Below, one piece after another: positions 7,506-16,369 of a stretch of DNA of 18,491 nt. Origin of the DNA: Planctomycetota bacterium (GTDB lineage Bacteria; Planctomycetota; Planctomycetia; Pirellulales; Pirellulaceae); assembly GCA_024277285.1 (NCBI GenBank), contig JAJRVM010000138.1:1-18491 (forward strand), given 5' to 3'. The position numbers and the translations under genes are program-made. Within the stretch, counting starts at the first letter, position 1; every line of letters begins with the position of its first letter. The notes below the pieces were generated by a model. That model did no database searches. It saw nothing but the letters and a program-made list of their open reading frames with translations, and was not told the DNA's origin.

Positions 7506-10500
7506 TTACTCTGTTTCCAGCACTCTGTCTATTTCTGCAAAGAGGGTTTGTCGCTTCACCGGTTTGGATACGTACCCGTCCATACCGGACTCCAGACAGC
7601 GTTCCTTGTCACCCTTCATTGCGTTGGCTGTCATGGCGACAATCGGCGTGCGGCGGGCTGCACTTTGTTCCGTGTCGCCGCGCTGCTGCTCCAACGCACG
7701 GATTTGCGCGGTGGCGTCAAGCCCATCGAGTTCTGGCATCTGGACATCCATCAGAATAACGTCAAAGCGTTCTTTTTCCCAGGCGTCCACGGCCTCGCGT
7801 CCGTTGTTGGCTACGACGACGGCGTGCCCGGCTTTCTCGATTGCGCGGACGGCAAACTTCTGGTTCACTTCGTTGTCCTCGGCCAGCAGGATTCGCAGGA
7901 CTCGATCTGGTTTCGCCGAACTCGTTGACGCTGTTGACGCTGCAGGCGCGCGGGACTTCGCGACAGCCTCTCTTCCAGCCACTGCGTCGACGATGGCGTT
8001 GAGCAGCAGCGATTGCTTCACCGGCTTGATTAAGTGTGCCGCCACGCCGATCTCGCGACAACGTGCCACGTCGCCCAGGAGAACCGCACTGGTCAAGAGA
8101 ACAAACGGTACGTCCCGTTGTCGAGGATTGGATCGCGTATGCTCAAACAGCATAAAACCGTCCATCTCCGGCATGTTGACGTCCGAGAGGACCAGGCGTA
8201 ACGAGTGGCCCGCGTTGGCGGCCCGGTCGAGCGCGGCCAGGGCCGCGGCACCATCGGCGACGCTCTGGGGTGCCATCCGCCAGTTTTTCAGCATTTGGTC
8301 GAGAATGCGACGGTTCGTCGCGTTGTCGTCAACGATCAATACCGGGAGGCCATCCAACAGCTCGTGCAACTGCTCGGCGTCCGGTTTGGGGACGAGCCTG
8401 CCGAGCCCGAAGACGGCCGTGAAGTGGAACGTCGAGCCCTGGCCCGGTTCGCTTTCGGCCCAAATGCGCCCGCCCATCAGATTGACCAGTTGTACGGAGA
8501 TCGCCAATCCCAGCCCGGTCCCTCCGAACTGCCGCGTCGTGGAGGTGTCCGCCTGCTCGAATGGTCTGAATATCGCCTCGATCTTCTCGGGCGGGATGCC
8601 GATTCCCGTATCCCGCACGGAGAATTGGAGCGTAACTCTCTGGTCCGTCCGCCCGACTTGGGCAACGCTGACAACGACTTCGCCTTGCTTGGTGAATTTG
8701 ATGGCATTGCCGACCAGGTTGACTATGATCTGCCGCAGGCGGAAGACATCACCGATCAGTGCATCGTGCAGAGCGGGGGGAACGTCATAGACCAATTCCA
8801 CGCCCTTGCTGTGGGCGCGGCTGGCGAGCGTGTTGAGCATATCAGCGAGCTGGTCGCGCAGCGCAAAATCAATTGGCTCCAACTCCAGTTTGCCCGCCTC
8901 AATTTTGGAGAAGTCCAGAATGTCGTTGATCAGCGTCAACAGAGCGTCGGCCGAGGATTTGACCGTGTTCAGGTAGTCACGCTGCTCGGGCGTCAGGTCG
9001 GTGTCGAGCGTCAGGTCGGTCATACCAATGATGCCGTTCATGGGTGTGCGTATTTCATGACTCATATTGGCCAGAAAATCGGACTTCGCATTCGTGGCTT
9101 CCTCGGCTTTCTCCTTGGCCACGCGCAACGCCACCTCGGCCTTGCGGCGATCACTGATATCCAAGAGCGATGCCAGCACGAGGTTGACGTTGCCAACCTC
9201 GTCTCGCACGCAGGAGACGGCAAGATTCGTGTACATGACCTCGCCGTTTTTGCGCACGAACCGCTTGTCGATCGTGTAGTTGTCAATGTCGCCGGCCTGC
9301 ATGCGTCCGAAGAGGTCCGTGTCCGCGGCAAGGTCATCCGGATGCGTGAGTTCCGCCCAAGTCATCTGCCGCAACTCATCCAGATCGTATCCCAACATCT
9401 GCCGCAATCGACCATTGACCTCAAGCCAGCCTTTGTCGGGGGACGTGACTGTCATGCCCACTTGACTGTGTTCAAAGTAGCCACGAAACCGTTTTTCGCT
9501 GGTTCTGAGCTCTTCTTGTGCTTGCCGCACGGCATCTTCGGCCCGCTTGCGCTCGGTCACATCCTGATACACACCGTACAGGTACTGGATCTTGCCGTCG
9601 TCATCTCGAACGATCTGTCCCAACGCGTGAATCCATATGATCTCGCCGTCGATCGGACGCTTGTAGGCGTAGGTCGATTCATAATGGTCATAGCGGCCGT
9701 CGATCGCACCCTGATAGCGTTCGGTTGTCTCTGCGGCAGTTTGAGGATTCGCTTCCAACAAGCGCGCGAACCACTCATCTTGAAGATGGTAGCGGCCGTC
9801 TGGTTTGGGCAATTCGCCGAGGATCGTGGCCGCTCGCTGCGACTGGTAGTAGTAGTCGGGGTCACGGTAGTCGACGTGCCAATATCCACAATCTGTCAAC
9901 TCAAGCGCAATATCCGAAAGGAAGTTGATTCGGCGCATCTCCTGCTCCATGCGTTTGCGCCCGGTAACATCCTCTTTCACCGCGACAAAATGCGCGATTT
10001 GACCGTCGGCATCGTGGATTGGCGAGATGGAGGCCAATTCCCAGTATATCTCGCCATCCTTCTTTCGATTGCAGAACTCACCATGCCAATCTCGCCCGGC
10101 GGTAATGGTCTTCCAAAGGTCTTCGTAGAACTCCGGTGACTGCTCACCCGACTTCAACACGCGCGGGTTCTTGCCAAGAACCTCTTCCCGCGCGTATCCG
10201 GTGACCTGGGTAAACTTTGGATTGACGTATTCGATACGTCCTTCCATATCTGTGATGACCACGGAGCTGGGGCTTTGTTCGACCGCACTCGAGAGCTTTT
10301 GGAGTTCGGCCTGTTCCTGCTTCCTCTGGCTGATATCGCGGAACACGACGACGGCGCCGATGATCACATTGTTCTGCCGTATCGGCACACTGGTATATTC
10401 AACGTCGAAGCTGACATTATCTTTGCGCCACAGCACTTCATCGTCGATCGCACTGGCAATACCCTCTGTGTAGGCGCGGCACATGGGGCAATGCTCGAGC

Positions 10501-12167
10501 GGATTGGGGCTGCCGTCTTTCTGGGAATGGTGGACCAGGGAGTGGATAGGTTGGCCGATAATCTCCACACGCTTGAAGCCGAGCATGGTGGCGGCCGACG
10601 CGTTGACGAAAGTCACGATGCCGTTCGTGTCGACGCCGAAGATGCCATCGCGAGTCGATTCGAGTAGCAGACGACTGCGTTCCTCGGCCTCGGCCAACTC
10701 GGAGGTCCGCTCCTCGACCTTCGCTTCGAGATCCCGGTTCAGTGATTTGAGCTCCGCCTCTGCTTGGCGTAGGGACGTAATGTCCTTGGCAATGCTCGCG
10801 ATTGCTAGCGGCTCGGCGTTGTCGTCAACCAGTAGCGAGAGCGTGATCAGAACATCGAAGACGTTCCCCGTGCGCGACACGCGGAGCCCCTCGACATTGC
10901 GCACCTCGCCACCGGCCAAACAGCGTTGGAGCAGCTCATCCGCTTGGCCGCGGCGTTCTTCGGGAACGATCAATTTGATCGGCTTGCCAATCAGCTCCTC
11001 CTTCGACCAGCCATAGGCCTGCTCTGCCGCTCTGTTCAGATTCATCACGTTGCCGGAAAGGTCTTCCAACACGATCGGATCGGTGGCATCTTTGAACACT
11101 CGAAAGAAGATAGCCTGTTGTTTGGTTTGAGCAAGCGCTTGTTCCAACTCTTGAGTCCGGATGCCCACCACTTCCTCGAGCGAATCCTTGTGAGTTTGCA
11201 GGGCACGCTCGATTTGCTGTCGCTCCAAGATCTCGTCCTGCAGCGCCCTATTCGACTTCGTGACGGCATGCGATCGCCGGGATGACTGTTGGGCGAGAAA
11301 TGCGACTAGCGCCATCGCTGTCGCCAGTAACACACCGACGACCAGCATCAGCGCCGCCAGGCCCGAGATTGACGTAATGTCCGCATGTTCACGCTGGATG
11401 CGAACGCCCTCGGCATGCAGAGCTTGCCAAAAGCAGAGCGTGGCAGTGAGGATCGCGATACCTAGTGGGATGGGCATCCAGCGGGGAAGCCACAGTTGGT
11501 CGCGGATGTCGCCTGACCAAACAAAGCAGAGGAGTCCGCCACTTGCGACCACAAATCCGACGGATGTATGGACCGCCATACGCGTCAGGTTGCCCCAACC
11601 GTAAGCAGTCTCCAGACCAGCCATATAGCCGGAGAGCGCGACGATTCCCAACCCGAACGTGATTGACCCGAGAACGACCGTTAACACGGAGCGAGAGGTG
11701 GGTGTCCAGCGCCGCGGGCGAAGCAGTGAACTGAGCCCAAACAGTGCAAAGCAGACGGCGGTGTTCGGCGCCATGCGTCCCGGATTTGAAGTCGCCACGG
11801 TGATATCGTGCTTCATCAACAGCTCGTCAATCCCAAGATTCACGCCGACCGCATATTCAAATAACGTCAGCAGGCCGATGGCAAAGCTGAGTGCGCCGAA
11901 CAACGCACTGCTGCGCGGTTTTCCCGCGATCACAAGAATCAGGCTCATTCCGCAGCAGACAAAGCCCAACGCCGTATTGAATTGCATGGGCACGAACTTG
12001 GGCAGAACCTGAATCAAGGTGCGATTGCCCGTATACCACCCGACGATCACGATCAAGCCGAGCAGCAGCGTCGCGGCGCCCGCTGCGCCGGCCACTGCCA
12101 ATAAGATTTTTGCCCATTTGGCGCTCATGAGATTTCCATCGTTTCTTTGCCGAGTTTGTTTCGCCAC
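7506..12167 (-). CDS. Membrane-bound multi-PAS hybrid sensor histidine kinase with two receiver domains
   Basis: 1553 residues from GTG 12167. ATG at 12128 (residue 14), just before the first membrane segment, is an equally good start, and both have GGAA upstream. Domains: an integral membrane sensor with about eight hydrophobic segments (18-292); coiled coil (300-350); five PAS domains at about 350-465, 495-615, 625-735, 745-872 and 885-1008; HisKA with His1037 in FLANMSHEIRTPMNG; HATPase with N box NLVGNAIKFT (1150-1159), DTGIGIP (1186-1192) and GGTGLGLAIS (1215-1224); receiver 1 with Asp1329 and Lys1381; receiver 2 with Asp1431, Asp1474 and Lys1535. All key residues are intact. PAS2 carries a CPMC cysteine pair (560-563), absent from the other PAS domains. 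The downstream HPt gene completes a His-Asp-His relay. The signal sensed is unknown. Confidence 0.95.
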   Translation of the reverse strand: MAKQTRQRNDGNLMSAKWAKILLAVAGAAGAATLLLGLIVIVGWYTGNRTLIQVLPKFVPMQFNTALGFVCCGMSLILVIAGKPRSSALFGALSFAIGLLTLFEYAVGVNLGIDELLMKHDITVATSNPGRMAPNTAVCFALFGLSSLLRPRRWTPTSRSVLTVVLGSITFGLGIVALSGYMAGLETAYGWGNLTRMAVHTSVGFVVASGGLLCFVWSGDIRDQLWLPRWMPIPLGIAILTATLCFWQALHAEGVRIQREHADITSISGLAALMLVVGVLLATAMALVAFLAQQSSRRSHAVTKSNRALQDEILERQQIERALQTHKDSLEEVVGIRTQELEQALAQTKQQAIFFRVFKDATDPIVLEDLSGNVMNLNRAAEQAYGWSKEELIGKPIKLIVPEERRGQADELLQRCLAGGEVRNVEGLRVSRTGNVFDVLITLSLLVDDNAEPLAIASIAKDITSLRQAEAELKSLNRDLEAKVEERTSELAEAEERSRLLLESTRDGIFGVDTNGIVTFVNASAATMLGFKRVEIIGQPIHSLVHHSQKDGSPNPLEHCPMCRAYTEGIASAIDDEVLWRKDNVSFDVEYTSVPIRQNNVIIGAVVVFRDISQRKQEQAELQKLSSAVEQSPSSVVITDMEGRIEYVNPKFTQVTGYAREEVLGKNPRVLKSGEQSPEFYEDLWKTITAGRDWHGEFCNRKKDGEIYWELASISPIHDADGQIAHFVAVKEDVTGRKRMEQEMRRINFLSDIALELTDCGYWHVDYRDPDYYYQSQRAATILGELPKPDGRYHLQDEWFARLLEANPQTAAETTERYQGAIDGRYDHYESTYAYKRPIDGEIIWIHALGQIVRDDDGKIQYLYGVYQDVTERKRAEDAVRQAQEELRTSEKRFRGYFEHSQVGMTVTSPDKGWLEVNGRLRQMLGYDLDELRQMTWAELTHPDDLAADTDLFGRMQAGDIDNYTIDKRFVRKNGEVMYTNLAVSCVRDEVGNVNLVLASLLDISDRRKAEVALRVAKEKAEEATNAKSDFLANMSHEIRTPMNGIIGMTDLTLDTDLTPEQRDYLNTVKSSADALLTLINDILDFSKIEAGKLELEPIDFALRDQLADMLNTLASRAHSKGVELVYDVPPALHDALIGDVFRLRQIIVNLVGNAIKFTKQGEVVVSVAQVGRTDQRVTLQFSVRDTGIGIPPEKIEAIFRPFEQADTSTTRQFGGTGLGLAISVQLVNLMGGRIWAESEPGQGSTFHFTAVFGLGRLVPKPDAEQLHELLDGLPVLIVDDNATNRRILDQMLKNWRMAPQSVADGAAALAALDRAANAGHSLRLVLSDVNMPEMDGFMLFEHTRSNPRQRDVPFVLLTSAVLLGDVARCREIGVAAHLIKPVKQSLLLNAIVDAVAGREAVAKSRAPAASTASTSSAKPDRVLRILLAEDNEVNQKFAVRAIEKAGHAVVVANNGREAVDAWEKERFDVILMDVQMPELDGLDATAQIRALEQQRGDTEQSAARRTPIVAMTANAMKGDKERCLESGMDGYVSKPVKRQTLFAEIDRVLETE

Positions 12168-12626
12168 ACGTTTCCATTCGGCCGTTCAGTTTACGGCATA
12201 GGCCCGCTAACTTCGCGAGAAGGCCAGCCAGTGTTTGTCCAGTATAAGCTAAAAGCAAGGACGCGCAGACGCGCTGTTTCTTGGTGCTCGGGATCCTAGG
12301 GGACGCGGCTCTGTACCCCCCCTTTATCCTTCCATACTGATGTTGCACAGCGACTGGCGCACGCAGCGCAGCCCCGCTGGCTGCCAAGACCGTCGAAACG
12401 GGGTGCGCGCGTGTCGCTAATGGCAGATTCAAGGAAAAATGTCAGCCCCCGCACTCAAACGAAAAAAATCTGATAAATTGAATGGTCACCCAGAATCCCA
12501 GGCCGGTTGTGACCGTGCGGTCAATTGGCCTGTTCTTCGTAGCCTTCCGAAAAAATGTACGGCTCCCGGTTTCCGGTCCGAAGCACCACCGCGCAACATG
12601 TGAAACGATCAAGTGAGGAGAGTCCG
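12168..12626. promoter_or_regulatory. Divergent intergenic region between kinase and Gfo/Idh/MocA genes
   Basis: No gene is seen in 459 bases; the region must hold the promoters of both flanking units. For the kinase, a minus-strand TATACT (12246-12241) sits about 75 bases before the GTG but lacks a good -35. For the forward gene, an inverted repeat tgacc-gtgc-ggtca (12510-12523) about 105 bases upstream of the ATG is a possible operator. No clear -10/-35 pair was found for it. These sites are weak and individually uncertain. Confidence 0.35.
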
Positions 12627-14057
12627 ATGACGAATACACGTAAATTTTCGCGGCGCCGACTGTTAGGGCAAGCTCTCGGTGCGGCAGCGGCAGGAGTTGT
12701 TCTGCCGGGTTGCCCGGCGCCGCAAAGTGAGTCGACGCCGGGACCGGTCACGACCAAAGCACACGAAGTGAGTCCCAACGAGCAGATCGGTGTTGGGATC
12801 ATCGGATGCGGACGGCGCAACAGCCAATTGATGATCGGTAAAGGGGGGCAGGGCGCACCGCCCGCCCACGCGCGAGTTGTGGCCGTTGCCGACTTCAACT
12901 TGAAACGGGCTGAGCGGTGGGGCCGGACGTACGGTACCAAAAAGATATACCAGGACTACCGCAAGTTGCTGGATCAGAAAGAAGTCGATGTGGTCGTCTA
13001 TGCCACCCCGGAGCACTGGCATTACCTGCCTTGCATTCACGCGTGTCAAGCGGGAAAGGATATGTACGGTGAACAACCGTTGAGCCATACGATTGCCGAA
13101 GGGCAGAAAATGGTGGAGGCGGTACGCAAGTACGAACGAATCTTCCAGACCGGCGAGCAGCAGCGTTCTCACCCCGCGACGCGCAAGGCGGTCGAGCTGA
13201 TTCGCAACGGACGGATCGGCAATATCCAACGGGTCATTGGCTACAACTATCCTAGCGCCTACGAGTGCGATTTTGCGGCGCAACCGATTCCCGAGTGGCT
13301 TGACTGGGACGCATGGTGTGGGCCGAACGAAGTCGTGCCTTACCACACTGATCTCTACTTGTCGCGGGCTCCTTATGTGCCCGAGGAACCACCGTGCTAC
13401 CGGTACCCCGCGGAAAAATACGCCGTGGGCCCGGGGTGGATGTCGTTCCGGCCGTATTCTGGGGGCGAGTTGCCCAATTGGGGATGCCATGGGCTGAGCA
13501 TGGTCCAATGGGCGCTCGATATGGACGATAGCGGCCCGGTCGAGATCTGGGTCGATCCCGAGGAGAAATTGGAGACGGTGGTCTACCATACGCCCGAGAC
13601 GCCCGCGCGCGGCGATGCCCTCTGTTCCAAGACGTTCATTCACTACAAGTACGCCAACGGCGTAGTGTTGTCGCTGACCAGCAGAGACAAGAAGCTGGGA
13701 GGTGGGGCAACGTTCATCGGCGACAAGGGCAAGATTACGATCTTTCGAGGTGGCTTTGAATGCGACCCAGCAGGACTTGCCGAGGATCCGTTGCCAGCGG
13801 ATGCGGTTCGCGTCTATAAGAGCGACAATCACATGGAGAACTTCTTTGAATGTGTGGCCTCTCGCAAAGACCCGATTATGAAAATCGAGAATGGGCATCG
13901 AGTGGCAACGTTGTGTCACCTGGGCAGCATTGCCCGCCGATTGGGCCGCCGCCTGAAATGGGATCCGGAAAAAGAAATCTTCCCCGGCGATAACGAGGCC
14001 AACACGCATCTCGATTTTGAACGCCGCAAAGGCTACGAGCTGCCCAGTGAAGTGTAG
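12627..14057 (+). CDS. Tat-exported Gfo/Idh/MocA family oxidoreductase, probable lipoprotein
   Basis: 476 residues. The ATG at 12627 is chosen because GAGGAG (12615-12620) lies six bases upstream and a twin-arginine leader follows (SRRRLLG at 8-14). VVLPGC ending at Cys29 resembles a lipobox. The Rossmann nucleotide-binding motif is VGIIGCGRR (56-64). The usual catalytic EKP reads EQP (149-151, codons GAA CAA CCG), so lysine is replaced by glutamine. The C-terminal substrate domain keeps the NWGCHGLSMVQWAL block (284-297) with His288. Family members oxidise or reduce sugars and inositols with NAD(P). Tat export implies folding with cofactor before export and work outside the cytoplasm. The RidA-like gene follows after 136 bp, likely in the same unit. 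Family certain; activity doubtful given the altered lysine. Confidence 0.93.
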   Translation: MTNTRKFSRRRLLGQALGAAAAGVVLPGCPAPQSESTPGPVTTKAHEVSPNEQIGVGIIGCGRRNSQLMIGKGGQGAPPAHARVVAVADFNLKRAERWGRTYGTKKIYQDYRKLLDQKEVDVVVYATPEHWHYLPCIHACQAGKDMYGEQPLSHTIAEGQKMVEAVRKYERIFQTGEQQRSHPATRKAVELIRNGRIGNIQRVIGYNYPSAYECDFAAQPIPEWLDWDAWCGPNEVVPYHTDLYLSRAPYVPEEPPCYRYPAEKYAVGPGWMSFRPYSGGELPNWGCHGLSMVQWALDMDDSGPVEIWVDPEEKLETVVYHTPETPARGDALCSKTFIHYKYANGVVLSLTSRDKKLGGGATFIGDKGKITIFRGGFECDPAGLAEDPLPADAVRVYKSDNHMENFFECVASRKDPIMKIENGHRVATLCHLGSIARRLGRRLKWDPEKEIFPGDNEANTHLDFERRKGYELPSEV

Positions 14058-14089
14058 TGCTTTGGCACAGCTAGAGATTCGATTTCGCC

Positions 14090-14155
14090 GTGGCACTGGC
14101 TCTGCCAGTGTTGCGACACAAGACATTTGGGGAACACTGGCAGAGCCAGTGCCAC
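14090..14155. repeat. Perfect 23-bp inverted repeat with self-palindromic arms (REP-like)
   Basis: The left arm (14090-14112) and right arm (14133-14155) are exact reverse complements separated by 20 bp. Each arm contains its own palindrome, cactggc-tct-gccagtg or cactggc-aga-gccagtg, so it can fold as one long hairpin or two small ones. It starts 32 bp after the oxidoreductase stop and ends 38 bp before the next ATG. It has no T tract, so a simple terminator is unlikely; attenuation or mRNA stability is possible. I recall similar elements between other planctomycete genes, but could not check. Confidence 0.85.
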
Positions 14156-14193
14156 TCAACGAAGCGTTGTCAGAATACGAGGAAATCAAACCG

Positions 14194-15447
14194 ATGAAAT
14201 ATGCACGAGAGAAGGTTAGACGGATGGCGCGGCGATCGATGGCGATTCTTGTGACGTGTTGCTGCTTGATAGCGATGGCCAACTGCCCGACTGCGGCTGA
14301 TGCGGCTGAGCCATCGATCCAGTATGTTCCGCTTGATGCCCCGGCGGGTATGTCCCAGGCCGTGATCGTCGACCAGATGCCACTGGTCCACACGCGACAA
14401 CTCCTGCCGCTTGATGGCGATGGAAAGCTGGTGGGTGAGGGCTCGGCCGATAAGCAGATCTCTCAGGTTCTGGCCAATCTGGAGGCCGTGCTGAAGGACT
14501 CGGGATCCGGCCTGGACAAGCTCATCCGGCTGAACGTCTATGCTCTCTCGAACGAGGCGGCCCAACGCGTCCGTGAGCTGTTGGACGAGCGTCTGGACGA
14601 CACGGTTCGTCCGGTGATTACCTCGGTACTGACGCCTTTGCCTCAGCGTGGTGTCCTGGTGGCCGTCGATGCGGTTGCCGGAGCCGCTGGCGACCAGAAG
14701 GCGGTGGCCTTGAAACGTTGCAAATCGGTTTCGGGCGACGACAAATGTGCCGATGCGGCCGTGTTGCCGCCTGGAGATATCGCCTATCTTTCTGGCGCGC
14801 CAGAAGGGTTCGGACTGACCACCTTGCCCGTAACCAAATCGATGGCCCGCTTGATGAAGACCCTCGGGCAACTGAAGCTTGGCCCCGAGCATGTGGTGCA
14901 GATAAAGGTGTTTGTGAATCCGGTGACGGCGGCCGAGGACGTTCTTCCCGAAGTGCAGGCATTCTTTCCCGACCAACTCACGCCTCCCGTAGTCTTTGTG
15001 CAATGGCTGGCTTCGATGCCGGTCGAGATTGAGTTGATCGCCCAGTTACCCGCGTCGGACAAGGCGGTCGAGGGCGTGGAGTATTTCGATCCACCCGAGT
15101 TTCGCCCCAGCAATGCGTTCAGCCGGGTGGCTCTGATGCGCGCCAAGCAGCAAATCTACATCGCTGGCCTTTACGCGAGTAAACCAAGCCGAGGTGAATT
15201 GCAGGCCGATTTGCTCTTCGGGCGATTACAGGACATCTTGGCGAAAACCGGCAGCGACATGCGGCACTTGGTCAAAGCCACGTACTACGTGAGCGACGAC
15301 GACGCCGCCAGGTGGGTCGATCGGACACGCCCCAAGATTTTCGACCCCACGCGTCCTCCCGCGGCATCGAAACTCATGGTCTTTGGGGTCGGCCAGGATG
15401 GGTGCACGATGACCGTGGATATGATCGCGGTGGGCAACGGACAGTAG
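14194..15447 (+). CDS. Exported protein with three tandem RidA/YjgF-like domains
   Basis: 417 residues. The ATG at 14194 is supported by GAGGAAA (14179-14185) eight bases upstream. The open frame continues upstream through the palindrome but without a better start. A signal peptide with a basic N terminus and hydrophobic core (residues 16-30) probably ends at ADA-AEP near 37. Three RidA-like units follow: about 45-163 (VAVDAVAG end), 168-284 (PVEIELIAQ end, with AYLSGAPEG) and 296-413 (TVDMIAVG end, with IYIAGLYA). By eye, the arginine that binds the imine carboxylate in enamine/imine deaminases is absent from all three, so this is not a standard RidA. RidA proteins usually form trimers; three units in one chain could mimic one. 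Its place behind a Tat-exported oxidoreductase suggests work on reactive products in the periplasm, which is inference. Confidence 0.85.
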   Translation: MKYAREKVRRMARRSMAILVTCCCLIAMANCPTAADAAEPSIQYVPLDAPAGMSQAVIVDQMPLVHTRQLLPLDGDGKLVGEGSADKQISQVLANLEAVLKDSGSGLDKLIRLNVYALSNEAAQRVRELLDERLDDTVRPVITSVLTPLPQRGVLVAVDAVAGAAGDQKAVALKRCKSVSGDDKCADAAVLPPGDIAYLSGAPEGFGLTTLPVTKSMARLMKTLGQLKLGPEHVVQIKVFVNPVTAAEDVLPEVQAFFPDQLTPPVVFVQWLASMPVEIELIAQLPASDKAVEGVEYFDPPEFRPSNAFSRVALMRAKQQIYIAGLYASKPSRGELQADLLFGRLQDILAKTGSDMRHLVKATYYVSDDDAARWVDRTRPKIFDPTRPPAASKLMVFGVGQDGCTMTVDMIAVGNGQ

Positions 15448-15655
15448 ACACTTGTGGGAAAGTCCCAAGTACATCAGCTCTTCTAGTCCGCAGGCCAGAT
15501 GGATTATATTGGGCGATCATCTGCAATATTCGCTGGACCATTGGCGGTCAGCAACCTGTGGACATGTTCGCACCGCAGTTGTCCCGCGCGATCCTCCCGC
15601 CTGCCGCTCGCCCTCCAGTGGCACGCGATCAGGTTCATCACCTATTCTTGTTTTT

Positions 15656-16021
15656 GGGGACGAATCATGCAAACGCCACCGTTCAGCGCGCATCCCGCCA
15701 GAGCATCCCGAAAAAGTCCCCTGCACTCACAATGCGTCATGCAAGCGTACTATCCCAACACGTGATGTCCGGTATTCAACCCCGTTTTTTCAGGATACTC
15801 CTCTGGGATTGCGGTTAACCGCTACGCCAGAGCTGCGGTGCGTCGAGCGCGCGTGTGGCATCGCGGTACGGTTTGAGGCAGTGTGACGGCTTCCTTACGC
15901 TCCCGTCAGCGGCGGCGGCATGCGCGCTGAAGGTCGGCGCGTCGAGGCGTATCCGCATCCAAAGACACGCTTCTGCGCCACGCCGGTGCCGTTGGCGAGC
16001 GGGGACGCGTCATGCAAACGC
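15656..16021. repeat. Dispersed 21-bp motif, two good copies and one partial
   Basis: ggggacg-aa-tcatgcaaacgc at 15656-15676 and ggggacg-cg-tcatgcaaacgc at 16001-16021 differ at two positions. A partial copy, tcatgcaagcg, lies at 15737-15747. All share the same orientation. The function is unknown. Confidence 0.5.
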
Positions 16022-16123
16022 ATCTGCTAACTCCTCAACCCGGCGCGATAACCCCTATGCCGGTACTCCGATCGTCGCCGTTGCACGGCTCATGGTATAG
16101 TACGCGTCAGATGCATACTGCCA

Positions 16124-16369
16124 TTACATCCATCCAACCTCATGGGTAATCACTGTGACTGGACATCGATCGGAATCATCACACATCGACAAGAGTCTGA
16201 CCAGCGTGTCGGCCTTGAAAGTCGCCCCGATCTGGCTCAAGTCAATTTGGAATGCCGTGTCAACGGTACGTTTTGCCCACCAATTGACGATCTCACCGGC
16301 GAAAGCGAGGTCCCCTCGGACCCATTCCTCTCTTCCGTTCTTCAAAACAACCCAAATTGCGTTGGTCAT
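16124..16369 (-). CDS. Hypothetical small protein (doubtful)
   Basis: 81 residues from ATG 16369; a TTG at 16393 would add eight. The sequence begins MTNAIWVVLKNGREEWVRGD and has a balanced, protein-like composition with several tryptophans and hydrophobic alternation, unlike most shadow frames nearby. I recognise no family. There is no Shine-Dalgarno sequence before the ATG and no promoter I can point to. It has no signal peptide or membrane segment. It may be a small orphan gene or chance. Confidence 0.3.
   Translation of the reverse strand: MTNAIWVVLKNGREEWVRGDLAFAGEIVNWWAKRTVDTAFQIDLSQIGATFKADTLVRLLSMCDDSDRCPVTVITHEVGWM

Noticed and set aside
8205..10139. 644-codon plus-strand frame opposite the histidine kinase
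   Set aside because: It is antisense to an intact kinase with all catalytic motifs. It has no recognisable domain and reflects GC-rich codon structure.
12663..14393. 576-codon minus-strand frame opposite the Gfo/Idh/MocA gene
   Set aside because: It is a shadow of a clear oxidoreductase gene, with basic, low-similarity sequence and no domain.
14170..15003. 277-codon minus-strand frame opposite the RidA-like gene
   Set aside because: It is a shadow of a gene with a signal peptide and three recognisable domains.
15451..15469. Hairpin after the triple-RidA stop as a rho-independent terminator
   Set aside because: The stem is short with a bulge and no T tract follows.
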